A stretch of DNA of 64,000 bases. Source: Celoporthe dispersa (Eukaryota > Ascomycota > Sordariomycetes > Diaporthales > Cryphonectriaceae). The position numbers and the translations under genes were made by a program. The notes under the pieces were generated by a model, which had not been told where the DNA came from, made no database searches, and saw only the letters and a list, made by a program, of their open reading frames with translations. Of this stretch, positions 34,411 through 46,400 are shown one piece after another. How positions within the stretch are numbered: the first letter of the stretch is position 1; the number at the start of each line of letters is the position of its first letter. The stretch is taken from NCBI GenBank assembly GCA_016584495.1, contig WAID01000015.1, positions 1,922,501-1,986,500 of the forward strand, written 5' to 3'.

Positions 34411-35085
34411 ATGCCCGACCAAGATGTCGAGGACCAAGACCACATCGGACATGATCCGTCTCTACGGCCCGATCGTAAAGCCAAGGGCAGGCAGGATGCC
34501 TGGGTATGTATGATTAATCTTTTGTATTCAGATGCGGCTGCGAAAGTGATGACGCCTCGGTGGGAGACTATCCAGAACTGACAACCGACTGATTCTTCAT
34601 CCTTGTGGCCTTTCTCTTCGGCTCTGCTCTCGCACAAAACTATGCCATGACTGCTGTACCTCATTTCGTACGTTGACTAGGACTATTCCGAATGCTTCAC
34701 TACCTACTCACCAGGAGCTCTCAAGCCCCCTCCGCTGACCACCTGTCGTCGCCCTCCTGATGAGTCTGGAGGAGGCGCACCGTCCGTTGGCATCAACATC
34801 GTCGGCGGCAGCATCGCAGACGTATGGAGAGACGACAGGGCCCGCTCGCTCCCAGTGTCCCCTGTCTGGCCTCACCTCGGTCGCGGGCATCACACCGTGC
34901 CTGGCTCGCTCCTCTCCGCGGGCGGTCTGTGCTGGTACGGATGGGCGTGAGCATCCACAGAATCTACCTAGGCGTCACCAACTACCTGTGGTGCTCTTGT
35001 TCCAGGGAGCTGTGGTCAGGGCGCGCAGCCCGTCTATGAGCGAGCCGAGCTATGATGAGCGAGCCGAGCTATGATGAGCGAGCAG
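34411..35085 (+). pseudogene. Relic of a major facilitator superfamily transporter
   Basis: Short segments typical of fungal drug-type MFS transporters occur in order but broken. At 34593-34673 the frame reads FFILVAFLFGSALAQNYAM, like a first membrane helix, preceded by TGA (34590-34592) where family proteins often have Trp. At 34759-34860 another frame reads APSVGINIVGGSIADVWRDD, a loop and helix signature of the family. At 34862-34891 a third frame reads LSGLTSVAGI, as in the following helix. An acidic N-terminal segment starts at ATG 34411. Stops, frame changes and missing helices mean no functional transporter (normally about 450-600 aa and 12-14 helices) can be encoded. The assignment rests on motif recognition only. 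Confidence 0.5.
35038..35082 (+). repeat. 19-bp tandem duplication in the MFS relic
   Basis: A 19-bp unit (GAGCGAGCCGAGCTATGAT) is present twice in perfect tandem at 35038-35056 and 35057-35075, followed by a seven-base partial third copy. It lies at the decayed 3' side of the transporter relic and looks like replication slippage. Confidence 0.85.
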
Positions 35086-38000
35086 GAGAGGGCTGTCCGG
35101 AGGGACGAGTTATCTGTCGCGCATGTCCCCGGCGGTAAGTTAAGCATCTATCAAACACTATTTATTATTCTTTTAGGTGATAAGCTTCTAATCCCTTTTG
35201 ACGCTATGCCTGGGATTTATTTCCCATTACCAACTCTGATCCTTTCCTGGCTCAGCTTTGAGAATCTCCCTTTGTGGTGATGCTTACGAGGCTGCTGCTC
35301 ACCAGCAGCGTGATTGTGATATTATCATCACGCGAGGGACTGAGATAGCCACTCTGCAAGTCCCTGTTCCCACCTTATGACGGCTGTCAAGCTGATCACT
35401 GATGTAATCCAGGCGATGATCTCTGGATGTCGCCGCCGTCGATCTTGCCCACCTCCCCAGGCAGCTTCTTCATCGAGCAGTTCCACAGTCTCTGCTCTCC
35501 TGCAGCCCAAACCATGACGGTATCCTGACCACAGCGGACTCAGACAAAGGTGAACAAAAGCAGCCAATCAAACCCACACCGACGGTGAACAGGTGAGCAG
35601 AACGTAGGCTCGCCTCGCTTGACCCCCACCCCGAACGCATCCCGCGGACCACGGCCGGCCTCGACATCTACCGCGCAGGTGGGCCCCTCCCCTCCCCACC
35701 TCCTTCTCTCTTCTCTAGGCGGATACCGGGTGGTGGAAGATGCAAGCCAGCCTTAGTCCAGAGCCCAAGCCCCAGCCTCCTCTCGCATAGAGCAAAAAAA
35801 GGAAGAACGAGCTACACAGCAGGTGACGCACCTTGCTCCTCTCCCCGCCCCGCCCCGCGTCCAGTCGGTGATCTAATGCCGGTTTCGTCCGCCCGGAAAG
35901 GTCCTTGGCTCTGGAGACGAGACAAGAAAACGATGATGGTGGTGATGATTGCCTGCGGTCAGAAAACTTCCCGACTTTCCGACGTCGGGCGGCTAAGGGC
36001 CCTTTTTTATTTCTTCTTTTTTTTTAGGGGGGGGGGGGCAGGGGAATCTACTCGGGTCTCCTTCTTTCTCTCCTGAGCAAGACATTTTCTAGAAGCTCTC
36101 TTTGCTCGTGGAGGAGGCCCTATGCAGTTGTAGTAGTATCCTTGGCCGTCACATCTTGACGTCGGACCTGTGTATCGAGTGTGCCAACCTCAGTCCAGTG
36201 TCTCTTTTTCTTTCTGTCTTTCTCTTCCTTCCTTTTCTTCCTTTTCTTTCTTTTATTTTCTCTCCATCTTTCTAGCTAGCCAGAACAGCCTCCTATCTGT
36301 AGGATACGTAACTATCATGTATAAAAAATAATTATGAAAGATGAGCATCTTAAGGCGAGCACACCAAGGTGTCGACCGACCTAGACCCTCCCAGCCAACC
36401 ACGCCACGCAACAACCAGCCGACGGAGACCGGAGGACGAAGTCTCGCGACAGTGGCCCGTGTCATGTCTTCTTTTTCTCTTCCCCTCACGGACGCATGAA
36501 GCCATCCACACCCTGTAACCTCGCATGTACACACACTACATCAAACTTTCGGCTGCCTGACCCCCCCTCTTTTTTTTTTCTTCTCTTTTCTTCTTCTTCT
36601 GCCGCTTCTAGCGCCCTCCTCCCTCCGCTTCAGACTCCTGCATGCAACACACACACACACACACAGACAACAAGGAGAAACCTCCTCCCCGACCAATTCC
36701 CACCCACCCCCCACCCCCCCCGGAAAGCAACAGAAGTGTGATAGAAGCCGCGAGGACGCATGCCTCAGGGCGTATTCATGCCGTTGCGCCTACCCCCTGC
36801 GCAAGCCCAAAAACAACAACAAAATACAGGAGGGCCGCCATTCCGGCCTAGGAAGCTGCGTGTAATCTAGAAACTGTCGAGGGGAGGAGGAGATCCACCC
36901 TCGTTCTCTCCGTCATCCGTTGGCCGAGAGGGAAACCGCCGCCCACCCCCTCCCTCTCTTGTTTTCTTTTCCTTTCTCTCTTCGAGAAGCCTTCTAGAAG
37001 GCTGATGACGCCGGCAGACGGGAGGACGGTGCAGCGTAGCACCGATGGTTGTGAGATAAAGGTGGGTGGGTGTGTGTGTGAGTGTGAGTGGGCGGGCGGG
37101 TGCGCGCACAGCCTTGCGGGGGGGGCCGGGGGGGAGGGAAGAAGGAAAGACTCTACTACCTACCATGTATAATACCACTCCCAGGGGTATGAGAGAGCAA
37201 GAGCGGGCGAGTGAGTGTGTGTGTGTCCTTAGATCCTGTTGGCTGGAGGAAGAACAGCAACAACAGGAAGGGTGGGAGGGGCCGTGGGTCAAGCACAAGT
37301 AGCGCTACGGAGAGTACAAAGCAGGCACTAATACAGAGTAGTGTAGTACCCATAGTATCTGTCTTGTGTTGTCCTTTTCCCTCTCAGGAGATCACGCTCC
37401 AGCCCTTCTAGAAGCCCCGAGCTGCGGCTGTGGTTGGACAGACGGTAAGGCGGCTGCAGGCAGGCTGTGGACCTCCGCGGGGAGAGTATGCTTGGTCTTG
37501 TCGCCCAGCCTTTGTATCCCCGTGGTCTGCCCCGCCGTCTTTTCTGGATCCAAGAGGAGTCCTGTACTTATATACTAGATTTATATGCTATTTAGTCAAG
37601 GTACAGATAGTCATACTTGAGTATCCACGGGTCAACGTAGATACTATTCTCTACTACTACTACTACTATTACTACTACTCTTTACAGCAGCACTAGCACC
37701 CGAGGCTGTGTACCTGGATAGGTAGTTTGACAGACACGACAAGTACCACGTAGGGAGGAGAGAAAAGAAGAAAAAGAAAAAAGAGAAAAAAAAGAAAAAA
37801 CCAAGGCCGGCGCATCACAGGTTGTGCATGCGCGCAATCATCGCGATGGTGGTGTGGAACCTCCCCCTCCTCCCTCGCTCACCCTGCATGCAGTGTGTGT
37901 CTGGGCCTGCCCAGGCGAGCTTGGGACTGTGCTTAGTTCCTAATCTCGCGCATGAGTCGTCCTGCACCACGACGTCGCTGGTGTGGGGTGTCGGTTGACG

Positions 38001-40682
38001 GCCAACATCACGGGGGACAGGAGCCGGAGGAGGAGGAGGAGGAGGAGGAGGAGGAATTTCACGGCGCCCGCTGCTGCGAGTGGGTTCTTTTCTTCTCTTT
38101 TTCTCCCCCCTCTTCTTTTCTTTTTTCCCCTTCTCTTTCTCCCTATCTTGGGGCTGGACTGCCTGCTTGGTACATAGAAGTACTACTGGAATATATGTGT
38201 AAGTGAGCGAGCGAGAAAGAGAGAGTGTGTGTACATAGTAAGTGAGACACAGAGAGGGTATCACCGCAGCTGCACTATGTGCTGCGTGTCTGACGAGTCT
38301 CAGCGCAGCCAGTCCCGTGGGAAAAACTGGACCCCCACGCGGATGGGAAACCCGCTTTTTTTCTTCCCTCCCACACTGACACCTTTGGATGCAACACTGC
38401 TCCGCCTAGTGTCGTCCGGTCCTCCGCGTGGAGGTGCAGTGAGAGAGAAGAGGGGGGGGGGGAGGAGGAGGGCGGCTCGACAGCGGTGGATGGGATAGTT
38501 GGTTGGACAATGAGATGGTACGAGACCTTTTTTTCTTTCGCCCTCTTCTTTCTCTCTCTCGGCCGAATCGTCTGCTTGCTGCTGGTTTTCTCACGCATCC
38601 CATGAATAGTATCCTTGTTTCTTCCGGAACGAGTGGTTTTCCTACTCTACAGTTTCTAAGGCCGTTGTTGTCTGTGCATAGCGAGAGAGAGGCAGGATGA
38701 GGCACTACGATCCCAGAGAGAAAAAAAAAATATAAACCGCCCGGCATGATAAAGAGAAGAGTGTTGAGGGAAAATAAAAAGACAAGGACGAATTCAGCCA
38801 TCAAGTCCGAGAAGGGAGACCCGGCGCCGAAGGGACTGAAAGTTAAGAGAGAGACGGGGGAAACCCTGGGAAGAGTGCTGTGGTCCACCAGGCTCATCCG
38901 TGATCTACGATGCAGGAGAGCCAGGGTGGAGGAGAAGTATCCCTGACGGGAAAAGAAAGTAACCCATCCAACCTGTCCCTCCCCCTCCCCCCGCTTTTTT
39001 CCCCCTTCTTTTTCCTTTTCCCATCTGCCCACCGGCGAATTATTATTCTATCTTGTCTGCCATCGTCTTTCACGTACTACTACTACGACCAGTAATATGT
39101 AGTGTTGACAGTAAGGAAGGGGGGGGGGAGGAACGAGGAGGTCTGGCCAGGACGGCACCGGCATGAATCTTGACACTCTTTTTGGCCAAGTATGATAGAA
39201 CCACCAATGTTTCTTCCTCTCATTTTTATCTCGTCTTCTCCTAGAGGAGAAGGGAGACAGGGGTGGGGAGAAGATACAAACGTAAGGGGGACAAGGGCGT
39301 CGTCACACGTTGGCGTCGAGATAAGCTCCAAGCCCAGAATGCAACAATTAACAAGAAACAACACGCAACACACACACACACACACACAGACCCCCTACCC
39401 TTTCGCAAGCGGCCGCAGTAGCCCGTATTATGTAGTATATAAGACGACATCATCACGTACGATTTATGTACAAACTTTAGCGCCAGCAGCGGGACATGAC
39501 ATGGGGGGAAAAAAAGAGGAGGGAGAAGGGGTGGGTGGGTGGTTGAAACCGGCCTGCTCTAGTGCAACCCCACGGGAAAGCATATGCATACTGCACACAC
39601 ACTGCACACACACACGCACATATATGCTGCATATGCTAAAAAGACTATTAAGGCCAGGACAGGGCAAGTGTGGCTCCCCTAGAACCACCATATCACAATG
39701 CAATAACAGAGATTCGCTATTGAGTTGAGGAAAGATTAAAAAAAAAAAGGAGGGAGGGAGAGATACATATTCGGGTTTCGGTCACCGAGTGCGAATGAGG
39801 CCACTACTCCCTCCCTTTCCCTCCCCACCCTGCTGCCCTGAATGGACGGATGGCTACCAGACTAGACTAACCAGCTCACTCGTCCGTCCGGGCCACGGTT
39901 CAGGCGAAAAAGAAGGCGGGTGTGTGTGTCTGTGTGTCTGCATGTGTTGCAGTAGTAGTAGTGAGTAGTACGGTTGACGGCTTGTAGCGAGTGCGAGAGT
40001 GGTGCTGATCATTGTTCTTGGCTCGTGAGGCTCGTTTGCTGCTTGGCATATCCTGCAGTAGAGTACCATTCATTACTCTCAGGAGAGAGACAAGTCAAGC
40101 TTTTCTTGGCCAATCAATCACTACTGCTGGTTCTAGAACTCCCAAGAGAGGGAGGGAGGGGCTGGTGTTGGCATCTCGTCTCGACTTGTTCGACTAATCA
40201 ATCGGTATAGATACAGTTTATCGACAGTGAACAAAGAAATACTATGTCCATCATGCGAGAAAGAAGAAAAGGAAAAAAAAGAGATAAGAAATGAAGACCT
40301 AAAAAGAGAAAAACAAAGAAATCCACGAGAAACCCGCCGCCAGTGACCCGGATAGTAATCATACACCAGCGTCAGACGTAAAAGCCATAGATGTCGTTTC
40401 CATCAAGATTGCCGTCCAACCCATATAGTTTGTGTGTGTGTATGTGTGTGTGTTTTGGGTGGTTTCTCAGCCCGCCGATAGATAGGCCATACGGAAAACT
40501 ATCATCGAGAGGAATCCCAAAGCCGCCAAGGCCCTGCCGCAGCCATGATCGTGTAAGGCGTGAATATATGTGTTGTGTGTTTGTGTATATATGTGTCATT
40601 GTTGCAAACCGAGACAGGTACTCTCGGCGGTGGTGTCTCTCTCTTTCTTTTTTTCTTCTCGGGATGTGTCTTGGGCCCTCCA
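35086..40682. other. 5.6-kb gene-poor region rich in simple sequence
   Basis: No open frame has family features. The stretch contains polypyrimidine and homopolymer runs (36011-36038, 36569-36600), (AC)n at 36648-36664 and 39369-39389, (CTA)n at 37650-37679, (GGA)n at 38026-38053, and (GT)n at 40431-40451. The right end is the 3' flank of the Zn2Cys6 gene on the minus strand. A further decayed part of the transporter relic may lie just after 35085, but nothing is recognisable. Confidence 0.45.
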
Positions 40683-43453
40683 TCAGAACATGATCCACTC
40701 GACCTCGACCCCGTGCCCGCCGATGCACCTCGTCCAGCTGAAGGGGGCCCGCCGGACCAGGCTGCCCAGCTTGCTCTCCTGCTGCCCGTCCCGGCCCTCG
40801 CCGGCCCAGATCCTCTCGAGCACGTCCAGCGCGGAGAGGTTGTTCATGTAGCCCGACCGGCCCATGATCTCGCGGCATTTGGACCGGACCATGCCCTGCT
40901 GCATCTCGTTGACGCACTCGGAGCCCGCCACGAACAGGGGCCACAGCAGAAACTTCTCCGCCGACGAGCCCGCCTCCAGGCTCGTCGCGTAGTACACGAC
41001 CTGGCTGACGAGGTTGCGGAAGTTGTTGTGCGCGCTCGACACGTTGGGGCTGGCCAGCCGCTCCGTGTACAGGAGCGCCGCGTACCGGAACGCCTCGGAC
41101 AGCGAGCCCAGGTCGCGCACCTGCGCCGGCGTGGCCGCCAGCCCCGCGGGGAGCGAGGCGAGCACGCGCTGCGCGTCAAACTCCCACGACTGCAGGGCGA
41201 TCCGCGCGTCCTTCCACTCGCGCCAGAAGGTCGAGCGGTGGTCGTCATAGGCCGAGGGGGGGGAGGCCATGAGCGGGGAGAGCGCGTGCTCCTCCTCGAG
41301 CGGCGGCCCGAACATGCTGTCGTAGGCCTGCTGGGGCCTGCTGAACATGTCGGCGCTGAGGTGGTGCTGGTGCTGCGGCTTGTAGACGTGGCCCAGGGGC
41401 AGCTCGAGCGGCGACTGGGAGCGAGACGGGACGCCGCGCGGGGCGGCGGTGGCGGCGGCGCTGTTGGAGGTGGACAGGAGGTTCTGCACGGGCCGGTGCT
41501 GGGACAGGAGGTTGAGCCTGCCCAGCCTGACGACGGTCCTGAAGAGCTCGCGGTCACACCCAACCAGGTTCTCTGCGCCGGGCGGGAGGAGCTGGGCGTC
41601 GGGCATGACGCCGTAGAAGGAGGTGTTGAGCTGGGCCTCACGGTCGTTGATGCTCGCGGAGATGGCGTCGAAGTAGGTAAAGAGGGCCTCCATCCACGCC
41701 GAGTCCCTGGACGGGGGGAAGGGCGACGACCGCCGCATGCCCAGGATCTTCTTCACCCCGGCGAACTGGGTGTGGAACTTGGCGATCCCTGACTCGGCCA
41801 TGCGGTAGTGGCACAGGAGCAGGATCGTGGCGAGCACCGCGTCGCCCCGCGCCTTGGCCGGGTCGTTCAGCTGCTCGTTGAGCAGGTTGACCGCGAGGTT
41901 GCGGTGCTGGTACTCCTCCGAGAGCGTCCTGTCGTCGCTCTGCATCTCTACCGCCCGAGAGGACACCCCACAGCTGATGTTGTTGTTGTTGCTGCTGCTG
42001 TTGCTCTTGCTGCTGCTGTTGCTGCTGCTGCTGACGACGTCCTTCTCGTCCTGGCTGTGGGAGAGGCTCAGCTTCCTCTTCATGCGCAGGTTGCACGCGG
42101 CGAGTGCGCAGATGGCGTGCTGCAGGCTCCGGCTGTTTGTGGCGAGGGCGATGATGTGTTCCCTGAAGGGGTTGTGCGGCCCGTCGATGAAGACCATGCC
42201 CGGGCACATGGTGTTCTCGTAGTAGTCCATAAAGAAGGGGATCTTGGCGATCAGGTCCTGGTCGACCGGCAGCACCGGCTGTTGGTCCACGACCGACGAC
42301 GATGACCAGGGGAGCGGGTGCTCCGCAAGACCACCGCGGGACGGGACCTTGTCATCTTCCGGCGAGGCCCAAAAGTGCCTGTCGGAGTGGGCGCTCGTGC
42401 TGTAGGCGTCCAGACCGGGGGTTGCTGGACACAGGGTTTGGAGGACATTATTAGTCCCGGGACGAGCCTAGTAGACGTATTGAGAGGTGAACAGTATCTC
42501 ACCAAGTGGTTCGTACTCCATCAGGCGGGTGTTCAGGTGGGCCTCGAAGCCGTCCATGTGGGAGTGGATGCTCGAGCTGGGCTCCGAGGGCGCGTACACC
42601 AGGCTGGGGCACGAGGTGGGCGCCCGGCCGTGGTCCATCATCATGGACGACACGGGGCTCTGGGGAACGGGCGACCCGGCGCTGTTGTAGCTCTCAGCGT
42701 ACATGTGCGCCGGGCTGGTCACGAAGGGCAGGTCGTCCCTCGAGAAGGTGTTGCTCAGCGGCGACAGGTAGTCCGCGTCGCTCAGCGACTCGATGGACGA
42801 GGCGAGCGGCTCCGGGGCCCCCCGTGGACCAGGATCGGCCCCAGCTTGGGGAAGCGAGGCCCCTCGCCCGGCAGGCTGGTCGCGTAGGGCACGCCGTGCC
42901 AGTGGCTGGGCACCGCTGGCATCGGGGGCGTGGGCTCCGCGTGGGTCATCTTGGAGAGGTCGAACCCGTGGAACGGCGTCGCGGGCATCGACGTGGCATA
43001 GCGGTGCTGCTGCTGCTGCTCCGCAGGCCCGTCCACGTCGCTGCGGACGCTGCGCGGCGACAGGCACTCCTGCTGCTCGTGCCAGTGGCCGGCGCCCGTC
43101 GCGTGCCCGTGGCCCGGGGTGCTGGTGATGCTCGAGTTGGCCCGCGCCCTGGGCGAGCTCTTCTTGACAGGGTTGACCGGGGGCGACTTGGCGATCGGTA
43201 GCGAGAGGCCGCGGAGCTTCCCGCGGCTGGCCACACCCACTCCCCAGGTCAGCTGCGTCTTGTACCCGGAGCACTCGTTCCCGACCTCCAGGCACTGCGA
43301 GCAGTAGGGCCGCCTGCGGTCACACTTGACGCCTCTCTTGGTACAGGTGAAGCAGTCATCCGCTGCACCACCCGCCGGCGCACGTCTCCTCCGCTTGCGC
43401 ACCGCAGCCGCGTCAGACTTGGGGTTCGACGGAGTTGGTAGCGGGACGGTCAT
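40683..43453 (-). CDS. Zn2Cys6 transcription factor, PRO1/NosA/RosA-like, one frame break
   Basis: This is a fungal binuclear zinc-cluster regulator, expected in the nucleus. Reading the minus strand, exon 1 is 43453-42503 and exon 2 is 42424-40683. The 78-nt intron has GTGAGA, CTAAT and CCAG signals. The zinc cluster is exact: C34-X2-C37-X6-C44-X6-C51-X2-C54-X6-C61, after a basic patch (RKRRRRAP). The following WGVGVASRGKLRGLSLPIAKSPP resembles the PRO1/NosA/RosA regulators of sexual development, though the subfamily call is from memory. The C-terminal part (FFMDYYENTMCPGMVFIDGP onward) matches the fungal-specific Fungal_trans_2-type domain. About 897 aa are predicted, longer than I recall for PRO1 (about 700). 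A Ser/Asn-rich run lies in the middle. The frame breaks at 42814-42823 (G4C6 on the plus strand; one base appears missing), and PEPLASSIESL continues in the next frame. The start at 43453 follows a CT-rich leader on the coding strand. Confidence 0.85.
41978..42034. repeat. Trinucleotide (TTG/CTG)n run coding Ser/Asn tract in the zinc-cluster gene
   Basis: About 19 TTG, CTG and CTT triplets on the plus strand correspond to AAC/AGC codons on the coding strand. They encode a Ser/Asn-rich disordered tract in the regulator. The run is in frame and likely to vary in length between strains. Confidence 0.85.
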
Positions 43454-46400
43454 TTTGACAAGGTTGCACAGAGAGCGAGAGAGATAGAGAGGGAGGGACG
43501 GTGACCAGAATTTCCCCAGGGTTGCACGAGTATGTGGTTCAAGGCGGAACGAGGACGAAAGTGTGTCCAGGTTTCCCAGAACAGGAAGGGAGGCTTTGCT
43601 GAAGACCAAGGAGGTACCGCGGACCGGATAAGTCTGCTGGAGGTGGTCCAAAGAGAGAAAGAGAGAGAGAGAGAGGGGTGGTGGCAGCGTCGACGGTCAA
43701 GGCTGAGCTGGAAGGGGGGAGGGACGACTGGGTAAATGGGAAGTTAATATGGAAGAAAGGTTGTCATAGCAAGACTTGTCCTGGCTATTGAGAAGATGCG
43801 ATGCAGCACGGCAGGAAAAATGTCGAGGCGAGAAGATGGGCGTGAGGGCCATCAAGTAGGTAGACGAAGTCCCCCCCCTTCTCCCCTTCCCTGGGTAGTA
43901 ATATAGAACCACACACAGGTCATGGAGACGAGTTGCGTCCCCTCCACACACACAAACACACACACACACAGGCACACGCACACACGCGCGCACAAGATGG
44001 CATCCTTTACGGACGCCAGAGGTAGGCTGCATGTACTATGTAGGTGCATGGGTTCTCCGTCACTTATCGGCGCAGGGGTGCATAGGTACAAGTGGAGGCA
44101 AACAACCTGAGACCCGAGGTGTGTGTGGGTTGTGCGGCACCAAGGATGGGTGGATGGTGGAGGTGTGGCCGGGAGCCCTGTCCCCTGTGTCCATCGAGGC
44201 TGTCTCTCTCTCTCTCTCTCCCTCTCCCGCCCTCCCCTCTGTGCTCACACTCGGGCGTGAACATTCGATGATGGAGAACCTGGACTGACTGCCTGCCACC
44301 CCCCCTCCTCCGGCGGCCAAACCCACCTCCCTCAGGAAACCCGTATCGGATAACGCAGAGGTCGCTGGCCATCACCACCGCCGGCCCGTCCATTTTTATC
44401 TCGCCTGAGGGTGGTACTGCTCCATTTCTTGATATGAGAGATGGGGAGCAGGCCGAGAGGCAGAGACGGCCCACGCTCGTGTGCGCGGGAACAAGGTGGC
44501 GGGGTGGGGGGGAGGGTTTCGATGCACCACGCTTCCTGCTGGTGAGGGCAGGACCTCGGCTCCGCCCAGGATAATACACTCGTGACAGGAGAGAGCTCAT
44601 CCAGGCTCCGTGCCTGGACATATCTGTGGTGTGAGAGGAGTGGGTGAGCGCAGCGAGAGGAGAGAGAGAGAGACAAAGACCGATCGCACTCCCTCCCCTC
44701 TCTCCCCCAAGCCGGTCTACAGCAGGACAGAGAACCCGCAGGGGCATCTGCAGTATCGCCAGGCTGGAGACAGGGGCCGTGGTCGAGGGTACGGAGCAAC
44801 AACAAGACTTGACGAGTGGGGTGCCGGATTTTAGGTTAGCGGAGCAGTCATGGTCATCCGTGAAGGCAGGGGATCGACGACCGCGGCGCTGCTGAGGGCC
44901 CCACCCGCATCGATCTTCTTGTCGACCCACTCGCACGAATGAGAGCGACCGAACAACCTTTTTGACTTGCAGCAGGTGGACGGAGATGCGGACGATCCCT
45001 GCGGCCAGGGGGGAGGGGAGGGGTCAGAGAAGGGCCGCCGACACTGGCGCGGAAGGATGAGGTTGCCAGGCGCTGATTGGGGGATTGCCGGCAGCTCCAG
45101 GACAGACGCTCGAGGTTCGAGCGAGACAAGTGCCATAAGACACTGGAAAAGCGGGGGGCCGAAGCAACGCCCGCCGACTGGGTGAGACCAGAGATGAGAT
45201 GACAGGTACGAAGGCGCTCAGGCGCTCGGTCACCCAGCTCCTGTCTTGATCACAAAAGCCGGGGCCCTTGTCGCGGAGAAAGAGAGAGAGTGAGTGAGTG
45301 AGAGAGAGTGAGGTTCTCGGCTCCAGCCTTGCTTCTGCCCAACCTCAACCTCATCCACACAAGTATGCAAAACAGATAGCCAGGCCTGGGTGGTCCTGTA
45401 CTCGGTAGCCTCTCGTGTAGGGTGTGCAACGGCGCGGCAGAAGCGCCGGGAGGAACGAAGAGCCTGCGCTGGCCTGGACGAGCCAGGGTCCCGCCAGGGC
45501 CAGGGGGAGCGAGCCGTCCATCACGGTTGGATCAACTAACCGCAATACCTGTACGAGACCAGGGTCACTACCTGCGGAACAGGGCCCAGGATCAAGATCT
45601 GTCAGGCGCCCATGGGCAACGGTAGCATCTTGTTCCGGAGCCCTCGAGATTGTCTTTTTTGTTTTTTTCTTCTTTTCTTTTCGACCGCAAGCGCACCCCA
45701 CCGTGCATAAGCTGTTCACATCGCTCTCACAAGTCGTACGATGCTGATGCGGCCCACGCTCCGAGCAAGCTGCAGCGCACGGTGCCCGTGATGGTGTGGC
45801 CTGCATAGCTCTCCTGCTGGGTATCGAGAGGGAGAGGGGAGCGCGGTAGGGACGAGGTGTGGTGTGCGTCCCGGGCTCAGAGCCAGGGATTCTGCGGTGC
45901 GCCAGGTCTTCTCATTGGCTCACAAGGCCGTCTGGCACCCAATTTGTCGTCATTGCCGGCTCCTACTCAACTTTAACCCGCTATCATCTTGATGGGGTTG
46001 GCCCTCTCTTGGGGAGACAAGCATGTCCCCTTTGTATTTATTCACAGGGTACAAAGCTTATCATTCTTCGACGCCTTGGCCCAAGCTTGGTACCGTCCGG
46101 CCTGGTTTTAGATGGACGGGCAGCCCAGGTCCTCCTGGATAGCTGAGGGACCTTTTTTTCTGGTCTGATGTCGCTGTGCACACCACTGTCCAGCCCTCTC
46201 TCCCTTTGCCGCCGCCCTCCCTTCCTTTTTTTCTTTTTAGCAAAACCGCAAATATTTCGAAAGGGAGAGAGGGGGTGGGCTAAGGAGGAGGGAGAGGACG
46301 AGGCGGGAACCAAGATTCGTCCGTGACTTGGCGCTGCCGTCATCATGTCTCCTGAAGCTGCGAAAGATGGGTGCCAGATCTTGCCGGCAGATGACCCGTG

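Noticed and set aside
34504..34531. Short GTATGT...CAG segment after the relic's first ATG as an intron
   Set aside because: Only about 28 nt, too short for fungal splicing, and the joined frame does not continue into the transporter segments.
40560..41792. 410-aa open frame on the plus strand
   Set aside because: Shadow of the Zn2Cys6 gene on the opposite strand; composition is His/Arg/Ala/Gly-rich and featureless.
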